Assembly (NCBI GenBank): GCA_965234685.1
Contig: OZ248539.1
Span: forward strand, 930,001-994,000
From: Fimbriimonas planktonicus
GTDB taxonomy: Bacteria; Armatimonadota; Fimbriimonadia; Fimbriimonadales; Fimbriimonadaceae
Direction: 5' to 3'
Length of the DNA stretch: 64,000 bases
Of the stretch, positions 48,111 to 56,310 are shown piece by piece. Below the pieces are notes generated by a model. That model was given only the letters and a program-made list of their open reading frames with translations, made no database searches and had not been told where the DNA came from. Positions within the stretch are counted from its first letter, which is position 1. Every line of letters starts with the position of its first letter. The translations under genes and the position numbers were made by a program.

Positions 48111-49034
48111 TTACAGTCGGTAAGTGGTGTAGAGGCTCTGCATGCGGCCGGACTGACCTGCCGTGAAGAGGAACATGCACGAATCGTCGGTGTAGTCCAT
48201 GAAGTTAGTGATCGGGTCGTTGCCAGGGTAGTTGTTACCTGTGCAAGTGTTTCGGTTAGCTGGACAGCCGTAGGCGGGCGATCTCTCAGCCGCGGTGTCC
48301 GCTACGTAGTCATTGTTCTTGGTGCATCCACCCTGGAACGTGTGATACAAGCCGAGCCAGTGCCCGACTTCGTGGGTTCCGGTGTCGCCGAGGTTATACG
48401 GTGCCGCCGTTCCGCCAGGAACCGACGTGTACAGGAGCACAACCCCGTCTTTCTTGGGCGCACTTGCATATGACGAAGGGAAAGTTGCCCAACCCAGAAG
48501 GCCCTGCCCAATATTGGCGGAATAGATGTTGAGCGCATTCTTTCCACCGAGGCGAAGCGCATTTTTCGCATTCGTTTCGGACGTTGAGCCTGGAGTCATG
48601 GTGTACCAAGTGGCATTGGTGGTTCGGTCAACCGAGATGAGTTGGAAGCGGAAGCCGGTATCTACTCCGCCCGTCGCACCAGAATAAGCATTGTTGAGGA
48701 CCTGGATTTGCGCGTCGATTTGGGACTGCGGAATGTCGCCATTGGCGAGGCCAGTTCCCTTGTTAATCACATGCCAGTAGATCGGAATGGTGACAGTGGT
48801 CCAAGCCTTGGCGTTCACTGGTCGGAGACCAAGCTCGATTCGTGTCTGCTCGGCAGCGGATGGTTCAACGAAGCCGCAACGGGTAACCGCCATCAGTGGC
48901 GTTTCTTCTTGGGCGGTGACGAGACCGGCGCGAACGCTCGTTGCCGCATCGGTCGCAGAACCGCCGCAACCAGCAGATCCAAGCACAAGCGCGAGCGCGC
49001 AAAGGGGAAGGGCAAATTTAATCTTTGAATGCAT
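48111..49034 (-). CDS. Secreted M43-type zinc metalloprotease (pappalysin/cytophagalysin-like) lipoprotein
   Basis: 307 residues. A type II signal peptide ends in 'LGSAGC', so the protein is lipid-anchored. The zinc motif 'HEVGHWLGLYHTF' is the extended HExxHxxGxxH of metzincins, and 'NFMDYTDDSCMFLFTAGQ' supplies the Met-turn and the usual M43 cysteine. Cysteines in 'GGCTKNN', 'YGCPANRNTC' would form disulfides. It digests extracellular proteins. The ATG at 49034 has GGAG eight bases upstream. It sits on the opposite strand between gcvPA and gcvPB and has no link to them. Confidence 0.92.
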   Translation of the reverse strand: MHSKIKFALPLCALALVLGSAGCGGSATDAATSVRAGLVTAQEETPLMAVTRCGFVEPSAAEQTRIELGLRPVNAKAWTTVTIPIYWHVINKGTGLANGDIPQSQIDAQIQVLNNAYSGATGGVDTGFRFQLISVDRTTNATWYTMTPGSTSETNAKNALRLGGKNALNIYSANIGQGLLGWATFPSSYASAPKKDGVVLLYTSVPGGTAAPYNLGDTGTHEVGHWLGLYHTFQGGCTKNNDYVADTAAERSPAYGCPANRNTCTGNNYPGNDPITNFMDYTDDSCMFLFTAGQSGRMQSLYTTYRL

Positions 49035-49201
49035 GTCTACACTCCGCTCCTTAACGGAGCCGGTCAGCAATTCTATAGGGACTTTGGTCCGAGAACAATA
49101 CGGGTTAGGGGTATGTAACGCGAAAAAAGTCGAAAATTCTTGACTTTCTCATACAAATTTGAGATCGTTTCCGATAGTCATGTCGAACCGGGTGGCGTAG
49201 G

Positions 49202-49207
49202 TACAAT
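49202..49207 (+). promoter_or_regulatory. -10 hexamer TACAAT, leaderless start of gcvPB
   Basis: TACAAT with a six-base spacer before the GTG at 49214. gcvPB therefore has its own promoter, separate from gcvH-gcvPA. Confidence 0.6.
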
Positions 49208-49213
49208 TTACGG

Positions 49214-50716
49214 GTGAGACCGACGCGTTCTAAGCGAGTCCCCGAGCCCCAACTCATTTTTGAAAAGTCCAGATCTGGACGCTTGGGTTGCAATGTCCCG
49301 AAGTGCGATACCCCCGAAGTGGACCTTTCGGCGGCACTTGGCGAATTGAGAGAAGAACTCCATTTGCCAGAGGTAAGTGAGCTGGATTTGGTCCGGCACT
49401 TTACAAATCTGAGTCAGATCAACTACGGCATCGACACCGGCTTCTATCCGCTGGGGTCGTGCACGATGAAATACAACCCGAAGATCAACGAGGTCACGGC
49501 TCGGTACGCCGGATTCGCCGCGTTGCATCCAATGCAGCCGGTCGAAACCATCCCCGGCGCGCTTGAACTCCTTAACGGAGTCCAAGAGATTCTTTGCGAA
49601 GTCACAGGCTTCGATGCCATTACGCTTCAGCCACTCGCTGGCGCACACGGTGAGATGACCTGCTTAATGCTGATCAAAGCGTATCACGAGCGAATTGGCC
49701 AGACTCAACGACATATCGTTCTCGTGCCTGACAGCGCCCACGGAACGAACCCAGCTTCTGCGGCCCGTTGCGGTTACGACGTGAAGCCGGTTCCAACCGA
49801 TGCCGACGGGAACACCGATCTCGCGGCCCTTACCAAATCGCTCGAAGAGCATGGTGATAAGGTTGCCGCCTTGATGCTCACTAACCCATCCACCCTTGGC
49901 TTGTTTGAACCGAACATCACGCAGATCTGCAAGATGATCCACGACGCGGGTGGTCAGGTTTTCTGTGACGGCGCAAACATGAACGCGATGGTTGGGACAA
50001 CGCGACCGGGCGATCACGGTTTCGACTGCATGCACCTCAACCTGCACAAGACCTTCAGCACGCCACACGGCGGCGGTGGTCCGGGATGCGGCGCAATTGG
50101 CCTCCAGGCCCACCTTGCTCCGTACCAGCCGGTGCCGGTAATCAAGCGAGAAGAGGAGAGCGGAGAAGTGATCGCGGAGTACGAGCGACCTTTGAGCATC
50201 GGCCGAGTGAGTGCTTACTACGGACAGTTCTTGATGGAAGTCCGTGCGTACACCTACCTCATGGCTTACGGCCGCGAGAACATGGCGGACATTTCGCGAT
50301 ACGCCGTGCTCAACGCAAACTACGTTCGGGCTCGGCTAAAGGAAGTCCTGCCGCCGGCTCACGATCGGCCGTGTATGCACGAGTGCATCCTGACCGCCGA
50401 AAAGTATAAGAAGAACCACGGCGTTCGGGCGCTCGATATCAGCAAGCGGCTGATTGACTACGGATTCCACCCGCCGACGAACTACTTCCCGTTGATCGTT
50501 CCAGAGTGCCTCATGATAGAGCCCACCGAAACGGAGTCGAAGGAAACGCTTGACGCATTCTGCGACGCGATGATCGAGATTTGCCATGAGGCAATGACGA
50601 CTCCCGACGTGCTTCACGCGGCACCATCCACTGCGGTCGTTGGCCGCTTAGACGAAACGGCGGCAGTGAAGAACCTCGACGTACGCTGGCAAGCGCCAAA
50701 GCCGGTCTTGGCTTAG
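49214..50716 (+). CDS. gcvPB: Glycine dehydrogenase (decarboxylating), beta subunit
   Basis: 500 residues from a GTG start. The PLP lysine lies in 'HLNLHKTFSTPHGGGGPGCG'. Other markers are 'LGSCTMKYNPKINE', 'LQPLAGAHGEMTCLMLI', 'VPDSAHGTNPASAARCGY' and 'FCDGANMNAM', all highly conserved in the beta subunit. It pairs with GcvPA. A lipoate-ligase-like gene follows two bases after the stop, in a likely operon. gcvT is not in the window. Confidence 0.96.
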   Translation: MRPTRSKRVPEPQLIFEKSRSGRLGCNVPKCDTPEVDLSAALGELREELHLPEVSELDLVRHFTNLSQINYGIDTGFYPLGSCTMKYNPKINEVTARYAGFAALHPMQPVETIPGALELLNGVQEILCEVTGFDAITLQPLAGAHGEMTCLMLIKAYHERIGQTQRHIVLVPDSAHGTNPASAARCGYDVKPVPTDADGNTDLAALTKSLEEHGDKVAALMLTNPSTLGLFEPNITQICKMIHDAGGQVFCDGANMNAMVGTTRPGDHGFDCMHLNLHKTFSTPHGGGGPGCGAIGLQAHLAPYQPVPVIKREEESGEVIAEYERPLSIGRVSAYYGQFLMEVRAYTYLMAYGRENMADISRYAVLNANYVRARLKEVLPPAHDRPCMHECILTAEKYKKNHGVRALDISKRLIDYGFHPPTNYFPLIVPECLMIEPTETESKETLDAFCDAMIEICHEAMTTPDVLHAAPSTAVVGRLDETAAVKNLDVRWQAPKPVLA

Positions 50717-50718
50717 CG

Positions 50719-51375
50719 TTGAGCACGTCTAGTTTTGTAGTCCAAGGTCCGCTTTCCGGGCCTCGGAACATGGAATTGGACGTGGAGCTCCTTTCAGCGG
50801 CGGAATCTGGACAGCCAGGGGCTCGTGCTTATTTTTGGGATGGTCCCTGGGTTTCTCTTGGGCGCTTTCAGCGACCTGAGCGGGTCTTTCAAAACTGGCT
50901 AACGGCAAACTGGGTAGTGAGGCCAACGGGTGGCCGAGCCGTTCAACATGGTCAGGATATCTGTCTCTCGGTCGCCGTTCCGTTGCCGAGCGAGTCCAGC
51001 TTGCGCAGCCTCGGACCCATCTACGAGAGTTTGACTTCGCCAATCCTTGCCGCCTTTCGGGCCCTCGGAATTGATGCGGTCATTGCGAACGACGTAAAGG
51101 CGACGAGTGGGTCAGAGTCAGCCGATTGCTTTTCGCTCCGGACCGGCTATGACGTCACCGATCGGTCGACCGGAAAAAAATTGGGCGGTTGCGCGTTGCG
51201 CGTGACAAATCACGGCGCACTACTTCAGAGTAGCTTTCCGTTCGGGCCGATGGACTCGCAGATACGGGGTTACGTAGGCGTTTTCACGCCGTTTGATGCT
51301 CAAGCGGTGGCGGAAGCGTTCGGGGCGGCGGTTGAGCGGGTACTTTCGATTGGACTTTCTGAGCGAACGTTCTAG
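50719..51375 (+). CDS. Lipoate-protein ligase/octanoyltransferase-family protein (BPL/LplA/LipB fold)
   Basis: 218 residues from a TTG start two bases after gcvPB. The family motif is 'VVRPTGGRAVQHGQDICLSVA', and 'GKKLGGCALR' supplies the conserved lysine that contacts the lipoyl-AMP. It is short and lacks the C-terminal accessory domain of LplA, as in LipM/LplJ-type proteins. Placed directly after gcvPB, it probably lipoylates or octanoylates GcvH (inference from context). The TTG start is supported by the short spacing; the first ATG would remove the first strand. Confidence 0.85.
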   Translation: MSTSSFVVQGPLSGPRNMELDVELLSAAESGQPGARAYFWDGPWVSLGRFQRPERVFQNWLTANWVVRPTGGRAVQHGQDICLSVAVPLPSESSLRSLGPIYESLTSPILAAFRALGIDAVIANDVKATSGSESADCFSLRTGYDVTDRSTGKKLGGCALRVTNHGALLQSSFPFGPMDSQIRGYVGVFTPFDAQAVAEAFGAAVERVLSIGLSERTF

Positions 51376-51405
51376 TGAATGTCGTCAGTTCGTCGGTGTT
51401 TCGTT

Positions 51406-51834
51406 ATGTCAATTGTTAAGGAATTCAAAGAATTCGCGCTTCGGGGGAATGTCATCGATCTCGCCGTCGGCGTCATCATCGGCGCTGCATTCGGCAAGAT
51501 CGTCACGGGTTTGGTAGATGAGATCATCATGCCGCCCATCGGCTTGCTGGTCGGCAAGGTGGATTTCACCAACCTCTATGTGCCGTTGGACGCCAAGGTA
51601 CCCAGTGGTCTCGCTCTAGTCGAAGCCAAGAAGTTGGGGCCCGTGATTGCGTACGGCTCGTTTCTGAACAGCCTCATCCAGTTCTTGATCGTTGCGGCCG
51701 TGGTATTCTTCCTGGTGAAGACGGTGAATCGTCTCCAGCCGAAAGTGGAGCCAGCACCAGCGGCACCACCAGAACCGACGGCAGAAGAGAAGTTGCTGGT
51801 CGAGATTCGCGACTTGCTCAAATCTGGCCGATAG
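51406..51834 (+). CDS. mscL: Large-conductance mechanosensitive channel
   Basis: 142 residues. It starts 'MSIVKEFKEFALRGNVIDLAVGVIIGAAFGKIVTGLVDEIIMPPIG', whose first transmembrane helix and pore glycines are diagnostic of MscL. The second helix lies at about 80-103 ('SLIQFLIVAAVVFFLVKTVN') and the C-terminal bundle helix ends 'EEKLLVEIRDLLK'. A Pro/Ala-rich linker joins them. It is an emergency release valve for osmotic downshift. The ATG at 51406 gives the canonical start. It follows the lipoate-ligase-like gene on the same strand by 30 bases. Confidence 0.96.
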   Translation: MSIVKEFKEFALRGNVIDLAVGVIIGAAFGKIVTGLVDEIIMPPIGLLVGKVDFTNLYVPLDAKVPSGLALVEAKKLGPVIAYGSFLNSLIQFLIVAAVVFFLVKTVNRLQPKVEPAPAAPPEPTAEEKLLVEIRDLLKSGR

Positions 51835-51846
51835 ACCGTCAAACGC

Positions 51847-51888
51847 AAAAAAAAGGGGAGCGGACCATCTGGTCCGCTCCCCTTTTTT
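51847..51888. terminator. Bidirectional terminator between mscL and the sigma factor gene
   Basis: A perfect 17-bp stem (51851-51867 with 51870-51886), tiny loop, with A and T runs on both sides. Confidence 0.95.
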
Positions 51889-51894
51889 ACTTTC

Positions 51895-52938
51895 TTAGCC
51901 GTTCGCGGGCGAAGGCGTGATCGTGAATCCTTGCGCGTTCAGCTCTTGGCCAATGTGGCGGAGCTTCTTCATCGCACGGAGTTCGATCTGTCGAACCCGC
52001 TCTCGGGTGACGTTGAGTTCGGTTCCGACCTCTTCCAAGGTGCGCTGACGACCGTCATCTAGTCCGAACCGGAGTCGAACGACGTCTCGCTCTCGCGAGG
52101 TCAGTCGACCGAGAATGCCATCAATTTCTTCGCGTCGAATGAGCGTAAAGGTCACGTCTCCCGGGGAAGGCATGTTCTGCGACTGAACGAAGTCTCCAAT
52201 GCTGGAGTTGTCCTTTTCGCCTACCGGTGTTTCCAAGGAGATTGGCTCCACGGCAACCCGCATCATTTCTCGAACACGATCAATCGAGAGGCCAACTTCT
52301 TTCGAAATCTCTTCTTCGGTCGGTTCTCGTTGAAGTTCTTGCTGCAATCGGGAAGCCGTCTTGACGACCTTGTTGATCAACTCGGCAACGTAAACCGGAA
52401 TTCGGATTGTTCGTCCCTGGTTGATGATCGCACGAGCGATGGCTCGTCGAATCCACCAAGTGGCGTACGTGCTGAATCGGAAGCCCTTTCGCCAGTCGAA
52501 TTTTTCGACCGCACGAATGAGACCGAGGTTGCCCTCTTGAATCAGGTCAGCGAGCGGAATTCCTCGCGCGTTGTATTTCTTGGCGATAGAGACAACTAGT
52601 CGCAGGTTGGATTCGATGAGAATCCGCTTCGCGTTCATGTCTCCGGCTTGAACCTTACGGGCGAGATCGACTTCTTGCTCTGGAGTCAGAAGTTGTGCGC
52701 GGCGGGTTTGCCGCATCCACATCTCAAGTTCTTCAGAGTCATCGGAAGTGGGTTTAGCCTCTTCCTCTTCTTCGTCCGCCGCCTCAAGGTCTAACAGATC
52801 TTCTTCACCCGGCTCTACAGCTGGGTCATCTAGAACGGGGGTGCTGCCGGCTTCGGCGTACATTTGGCGTCCTGGTGTGCGAACCGTAATCGCACGCCCT
52901 CGCCTTGGCGCCGTGGCAATCCCGTTTTCTACTGGCAT
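51895..52938 (-). CDS. RNA polymerase sigma factor, RpoD/SigA family
   Basis: 347 residues. An acidic, poorly conserved N terminus (about 1-70, with EEEEE) lacks region 1.1 of large RpoD proteins. Region 1.2 and 2 follow ('LARKVQAGDMNAKRILIESNLRLVVSIAKKYNARGIPLADLIQEGNLGLIRAVEKFDWRKGFRFSTYATWWIRRAI', read here in parts), then region 3 ('REPTEEEISKEVGLS') and region 4.2 'TLEEVGTELNVTRERVRQIEL'. It recognises -10 and -35 promoters. It may be the housekeeping factor or a close group 2 relative. A GGAGGA ribosome-binding site and a leader of about 128 bases precede it. Confidence 0.93.
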   Translation of the reverse strand: MPVENGIATAPRRGRAITVRTPGRQMYAEAGSTPVLDDPAVEPGEEDLLDLEAADEEEEEAKPTSDDSEELEMWMRQTRRAQLLTPEQEVDLARKVQAGDMNAKRILIESNLRLVVSIAKKYNARGIPLADLIQEGNLGLIRAVEKFDWRKGFRFSTYATWWIRRAIARAIINQGRTIRIPVYVAELINKVVKTASRLQQELQREPTEEEISKEVGLSIDRVREMMRVAVEPISLETPVGEKDNSSIGDFVQSQNMPSPGDVTFTLIRREEIDGILGRLTSRERDVVRLRFGLDDGRQRTLEEVGTELNVTRERVRQIELRAMKKLRHIGQELNAQGFTITPSPANG

Positions 52939-53072
52939 GTTGTTTTCGTTATCCTCCGAAGCAGGCTCTTACTGCTTCACTTGTTGGTCACGGCCTCTTG
53001 CGTTCGTCATTGAACTTCCCGAGTCTGTGATCTAAAAATTTCTTCTCGCCCAAAGGACGATTAAGAAGTCAT

Positions 53073-53101
53073 ACGTTAACACTCGGAAGTACACGTGTCA
53101 A
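53073..53101 (-). promoter_or_regulatory. Promoter of the sigma factor gene
   Basis: TTGACA (53096-53101, perfect -35) and TAACGT (53073-53078) spaced 17 bases. The rest of the 313-base gap (52939-53251) is AT-rich and shows no other recognisable element. Confidence 0.4.
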
Positions 53102-53251
53102 GGTGTCCATCTCACAGACTAAATCGTTGGCGTCACTGCCAGCCATTCTCAGTCCGATTTTAGATGAAGTTTTTTTCTCGTTCTTATCGGTGCGTTAACA
53201 AAGTATTACGACGTAAAAATCGTTCGGTTACGTTGCCGGCAACACAAAAAC

Positions 53252-54358
53252 TCAAGACTTTTGGCGTAAACGATCCAAAGAGACCCGGAGAAAGTGGCCA
53301 AGCGCACGTGCCGCTTCCTTAGAATTGTACCGGCCGAAGCTAATTCTTGCTGTCCCGCGAATCCATTCGGGTGGTACTCCCATCGCAGTAAGCACGTGAC
53401 TGGGCTCGGTTGACCCGGAACTGCAGGCGGCTCCGGCAGAGATTGCGAACCCGGCGGCGTCGGCTTCGATGACGAGAGTTTCGCCTTCGACACCGAGGAA
53501 GCTGAGGGAGAGGATGTGAGGGACGTTGTAGATTGGGGACGACTCGTACGTCCATGCGGCGTCCACACCATTGATTCTCCAGTCCGAGTCGTGTTCCAAC
53601 TCGGTCAGGACGATGGCTCGGAGTTCTTCCGCGTGTTGCCAATCGGCGTCTCGGCGTTCAGCGGCAATTTGAGCGGCGAGGCCGAAGCCGACGATCGCGG
53701 GGACGTTCAGCGTCCCAGCCCGGAGCCCACGTTCCTGCTCACCGCCAAGTAGCATCGGGTTCAAGGCATTGCCGGTTGCCAGCGCTGCCGCTCCTTTTGG
53801 GCCATAGCATTTGTGAGAGCTGAAGGTCATGAAGTCCGCGGAAGTGGACTGAAGATCGATTCTCCCGAGGGCCTGGCTCGCGTCGGAGTGAATGAAGTCG
53901 TGCGTTGACGGCTCAAAGAACGCGCTTGGATTCCAGACGGTGCCAGTCTCGTTGCTGACTAGTATCTTGCTAACCAGGGGCAGACGGGATCCGCCGGGTG
54001 CGGGCAGAAGCTCTAGTCCGTCGTTTGGAATCACGGAGTAGCCGTTCGCTAAGCCGGGAGCGCGGACAGCTTCGTGTTCGAACGGGCTCATTTGGCCGCC
54101 CGGATGTTGCGCAATGACCCAGTTGTTGGCTTCGGTCGCGCTGGCGGTAAAGGTCACGCACTCTGGCGACCATCCGGTAGCTTCGGCGATCCGCTCGCGG
54201 GCAAGTTCCACGGCGGCGCGGGTGCGCTGGCCCCATGCGTGGGTTGAGTTTGGGTTGCCGAAAGCTTCGCCAAGGAAGGGAAGCATCTCCGCCCGAACGG
54301 CTTCGTCTATGGGCGTTGTGGCCGCATAGTCGAAGTACCGTTCGAGTTGGAAGGACAA
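53252..54358 (-). CDS. Cysteine desulfurase (IscS/NifS family)
   Basis: 368 residues. It starts 'RYFDYAATTPIDEAVRAEMLPFLGEAFGNPNSTHAWG', the classical opening. The PLP lysine is in 'TFSSHKCYGPKGAAAL' and the persulfide cysteine in 'SAGAACSSGSTEPSHVL'. It releases sulfur from cysteine for Fe-S clusters and thio-cofactors. It lies one base after sucD on the same strand and is probably translated with it. No IscU or other cluster gene is nearby. Confidence 0.95.
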   Translation of the reverse strand: MSFQLERYFDYAATTPIDEAVRAEMLPFLGEAFGNPNSTHAWGQRTRAAVELARERIAEATGWSPECVTFTASATEANNWVIAQHPGGQMSPFEHEAVRAPGLANGYSVIPNDGLELLPAPGGSRLPLVSKILVSNETGTVWNPSAFFEPSTHDFIHSDASQALGRIDLQSTSADFMTFSSHKCYGPKGAAALATGNALNPMLLGGEQERGLRAGTLNVPAIVGFGLAAQIAAERRDADWQHAEELRAIVLTELEHDSDWRINGVDAAWTYESSPIYNVPHILSLSFLGVEGETLVIEADAAGFAISAGAACSSGSTEPSHVLTAMGVPPEWIRGTARISFGRYNSKEAARALGHFLRVSLDRLRQKS

Positions 54359-54359
54359 A

Positions 54360-55238
54360 TTAGCCTACTTTTGCAAGGGCTTCTTGGAGCAAGCGAGGTA
54401 CGTCGCTGGTTCGGTCTGCGACCGATGCGCCGGCTTCGAGAAGCGCGCTGACCTTGGATTCTGGCGTTCCCGTGTTGCCGCTGATGATTGCACCGGCGTG
54501 GCCCATTCGCTTTCCAGGAGGAGCGGTTCGACCGGAGATGAATCCGACAACCGGCTTGCTCATGGTCTTCATGTATTCACAAGCGGCTTCTTCGTCCGAT
54601 CCGCCGATTTCGCCGACCATGACAACCGCCTTAGTTGCCGGGTCCTTTTCGAACATTTCCATGACTTCGATGAAGCGAGTGCCAGGGAGCGGGTCTCCGC
54701 CAATGCCAACGCAGGTGGTCTGGCCCAGATCGGCTCGGGTCATTTCCCAAACGATTTCGTAGGTCAAGGTTCCAGATCGGGAAACCATTCCGATTGGGCC
54801 TGGCTTAAAGATGTTGCCGGGCATGATCCCCATCTTGCACTCGCCAGGAGTAATGATTCCGGCGCAGTTTGGACCGAGAAGGCGACTGGTGTTGTTATCG
54901 CGCACCCGGTTCACCATTCGGATCTCGTCGTGGATCGGGAGCCAGTCGGAAATGCAGGTGATGAATTCAACGCCAGCGTCTTCGCACTCGAGCACGGAGT
55001 CGGCGGCGAATGGGCCAGGAACAAAAATGATCGCAGCGTCGGCACCGGTTGCCTCGCGAGCATCTTTCACGCTGTCAAAGACAGGTCGGTCGAGGTGGGT
55101 CGTGCCGCCTTTTCCGGGGGTAACTCCGGCTACCACTTGCGTTCCGTATTGGATCATCTGTTCGGCGTGGAAGCTGCCTTCCTTTCCGGTCATGCCGCAA
55201 ACGATAACGCGGGTGTTTTTATCGACAAGGATCGCCAT
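54360..55238 (-). CDS. sucD: Succinyl-CoA synthetase, alpha subunit
   Basis: 292 residues from the ATG at 55238. The N-terminal CoA-binding Rossmann domain ('VIVCGMTGKEGSFHAEQMIQYGTQVVAGVTPGKGG') and the phosphohistidine loop 'RMGHAGAIISGNTGTPESK' are typical. 'GPNCAGIITPGECKMGIMPG' is conserved in the family. It makes GTP or ATP from succinyl-CoA with SucC, which is not in the window. A TATCCT hexamer (55250-55255) 11 bases before the ATG is a likely -10. A longer frame runs upstream through a riboswitch region and is rejected. Confidence 0.95.
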   Translation of the reverse strand: MAILVDKNTRVIVCGMTGKEGSFHAEQMIQYGTQVVAGVTPGKGGTTHLDRPVFDSVKDAREATGADAAIIFVPGPFAADSVLECEDAGVEFITCISDWLPIHDEIRMVNRVRDNNTSRLLGPNCAGIITPGECKMGIMPGNIFKPGPIGMVSRSGTLTYEIVWEMTRADLGQTTCVGIGGDPLPGTRFIEVMEMFEKDPATKAVVMVGEIGGSDEEAACEYMKTMSKPVVGFISGRTAPPGKRMGHAGAIISGNTGTPESKVSALLEAGASVADRTSDVPRLLQEALAKVG

Positions 55239-55305
55239 AGTCGTGTCAGAGGATACCGCCGAGGCCGGGGTGAGAAAGTTCGATCTCGCCCCCTTTTCTT
55301 TCGTG

Positions 55306-55311
55306 TATAGT
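55306..55311 (+). promoter_or_regulatory. -10 hexamer TATAGT before the c-di-AMP riboswitch
   Basis: TATAGT would start transcription near 55318, about 13 bases before the first riboswitch helix. A minus-strand pair TTGGCT (55326-55331) and TATACA (55304-55309), 16 bases apart, overlaps it and could feed sucD, so this may be a bidirectional promoter core. Confidence 0.45.
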
Positions 55312-55330
55312 TTTGTTGGCGATAAAGCCA

Positions 55331-55446
55331 AGCGCTTAATCTCTGGTTTCAGAGAGCGGGGGAACCGTACTTATAGGGGTGAATGAGGCAGAAATGCCGC
55401 TAGGGGAGCTCTTGACCCGAACCCGACAGCTAACTCCGTAAGCGAT
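55331..55446 (+). ncRNA. Cyclic di-AMP riboswitch (ydaO/yuaA leader)
   Basis: The 5' end CGCTTA (55333-55338) pairs with TAAGCG (55439-55444), forming P1. The conserved internal stretches are in the family order: a purine-rich GGGGGAACC (55358-55366), GGGGTGAAT (55376-55384), GGGGAGC, and the hallmark CCCGACAGCTAACTCCGTAAG ending (about 55422-55442). This is the ATP/c-di-AMP-sensing leader found before cell-wall and potassium genes in other bacteria. On this strand the next gene is hisB at 55682. No clear terminator platform was seen in the 235 bases after it. Confidence 0.9.
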
Positions 55447-55681
55447 GTGAGAGTCGAATCTCGTGCACGAAGCAGGTTGAACGACCTGCGGATAGGCGGA
55501 ACAACGATGTTCTTTCGGCGAGTTTGTGACCCTTGCCTTTGTCGTTTTTCGGGGGCGCGACCGATGGGTCTCGACGAAAGTGGCTTCGATGTTGAAGTCC
55601 GAGGCGAGCACTTTTCCTAGCGCACCCGTTTTTTTGCCTCGCTGGCCCGTTCGGAAAGGGGCGTTAGAGTAGATTTAACGG
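55447..55681 (+). other. Riboswitch-hisB spacer with no convincing gene
   Basis: This stretch holds a 57-codon open frame (GTG 55447 to stop 55618-55620) whose translation has no recognisable feature. It also has a small hairpin GCAGGT/ACCTGC at about 55472-55489, an inverted CGAGGC/GCCTCG pair (55600-55605 with 55636-55641) and a seven-T run at about 55629-55635 without a tight stem directly before it. It may be an expression platform or a decayed gene. Confidence 0.4.
55670..55675 (+). promoter_or_regulatory. -10 hexamer TAGATT, leaderless start of hisB
   Basis: TAGATT with a six-base spacer before the ATG at 55682. It lets hisB be transcribed without the riboswitch. Confidence 0.5.
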
Positions 55682-56284
55682 ATGGCAAAGTCTGCACCGG
55701 GCGTCCGCTACGCCGAACTGGAACGCGAAACGCATGAAACCCGCGTAACGGTGGTTTTGGATCTTGATGGCGGAACGCGGCAAGACATCTCGACCGGAGT
55801 CGGCTTCTTCGACCACATGTTGCAGCTCATGGCTTTCCATGGTCAGGTCGACCTCGGACTCACGTGTGAAGGCGACCTGGAGGTTGATGATCACCATACG
55901 GTCGAAGATTGCGGAATCGTGCTTGGGCAGGCATTCGCCCACGCCATTTCGGACGAGAAGAGCATTCAGCGCTACGCCAGCAATCACACGCCGATGGACG
56001 AAGCGTTGGTCTTAGTGGCACTTGACATCAGCGGTCGCGGGATTCTTGGCTATAACGTCAACTTTAAGCGTGAAAAGATTGGGGACCTCTCAACGGAGTG
56101 CGTGCGGGAATTCTTCCGGGCATTCACAACTCACGCCAAAGTGACCTTGCACATTCATCAGATCGCGGGCGAGAATGACCACCACATTTGTGAGGCGATC
56201 TTTAAGGGTTTTGGACGAGCGCTGAAATTTGCGGCGGAGAAGTCGGAGCGACGCTCAAGTTCTACCAAGGGTAAGCGGGACTGA
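55682..56284 (+). CDS. hisB: Imidazoleglycerol-phosphate dehydratase
   Basis: 200 residues, the length of monofunctional HisB. The two metal-binding repeats are 'DDHHTVEDCG' and 'NDHHICEAIFK', with 'GVGFFDHMLQLMAFHG' at the N-terminal side and 'TPMDEALVLVALDISGRG' between. It carries out the sixth step of histidine synthesis. It starts a hisB-hisH-hisA run. The C-terminal end is a basic tail (RRSSSTKGKRD). Confidence 0.96.
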   Translation: MAKSAPGVRYAELERETHETRVTVVLDLDGGTRQDISTGVGFFDHMLQLMAFHGQVDLGLTCEGDLEVDDHHTVEDCGIVLGQAFAHAISDEKSIQRYASNHTPMDEALVLVALDISGRGILGYNVNFKREKIGDLSTECVREFFRAFTTHAKVTLHIHQIAGENDHHICEAIFKGFGRALKFAAEKSERRSSSTKGKRD

Positions 56285-56298
56285 TTGAGCATCGCCGG

Positions 56299-56304
56299 TA
56301 AAAT
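56299..56304 (+). promoter_or_regulatory. -10 hexamer TAAAAT before hisH
   Basis: TAAAAT with a six-base spacer before the GTG at 56311, the same leaderless layout as at hisB. Confidence 0.5.
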
Positions 56305-56310
56305 CCAGCC

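Noticed and set aside
55447..55620. 57-codon frame just after the c-di-AMP riboswitch
   Set aside because: It has no good start signal and no recognisable sequence. Kept only as a possible remnant of a lost target gene.
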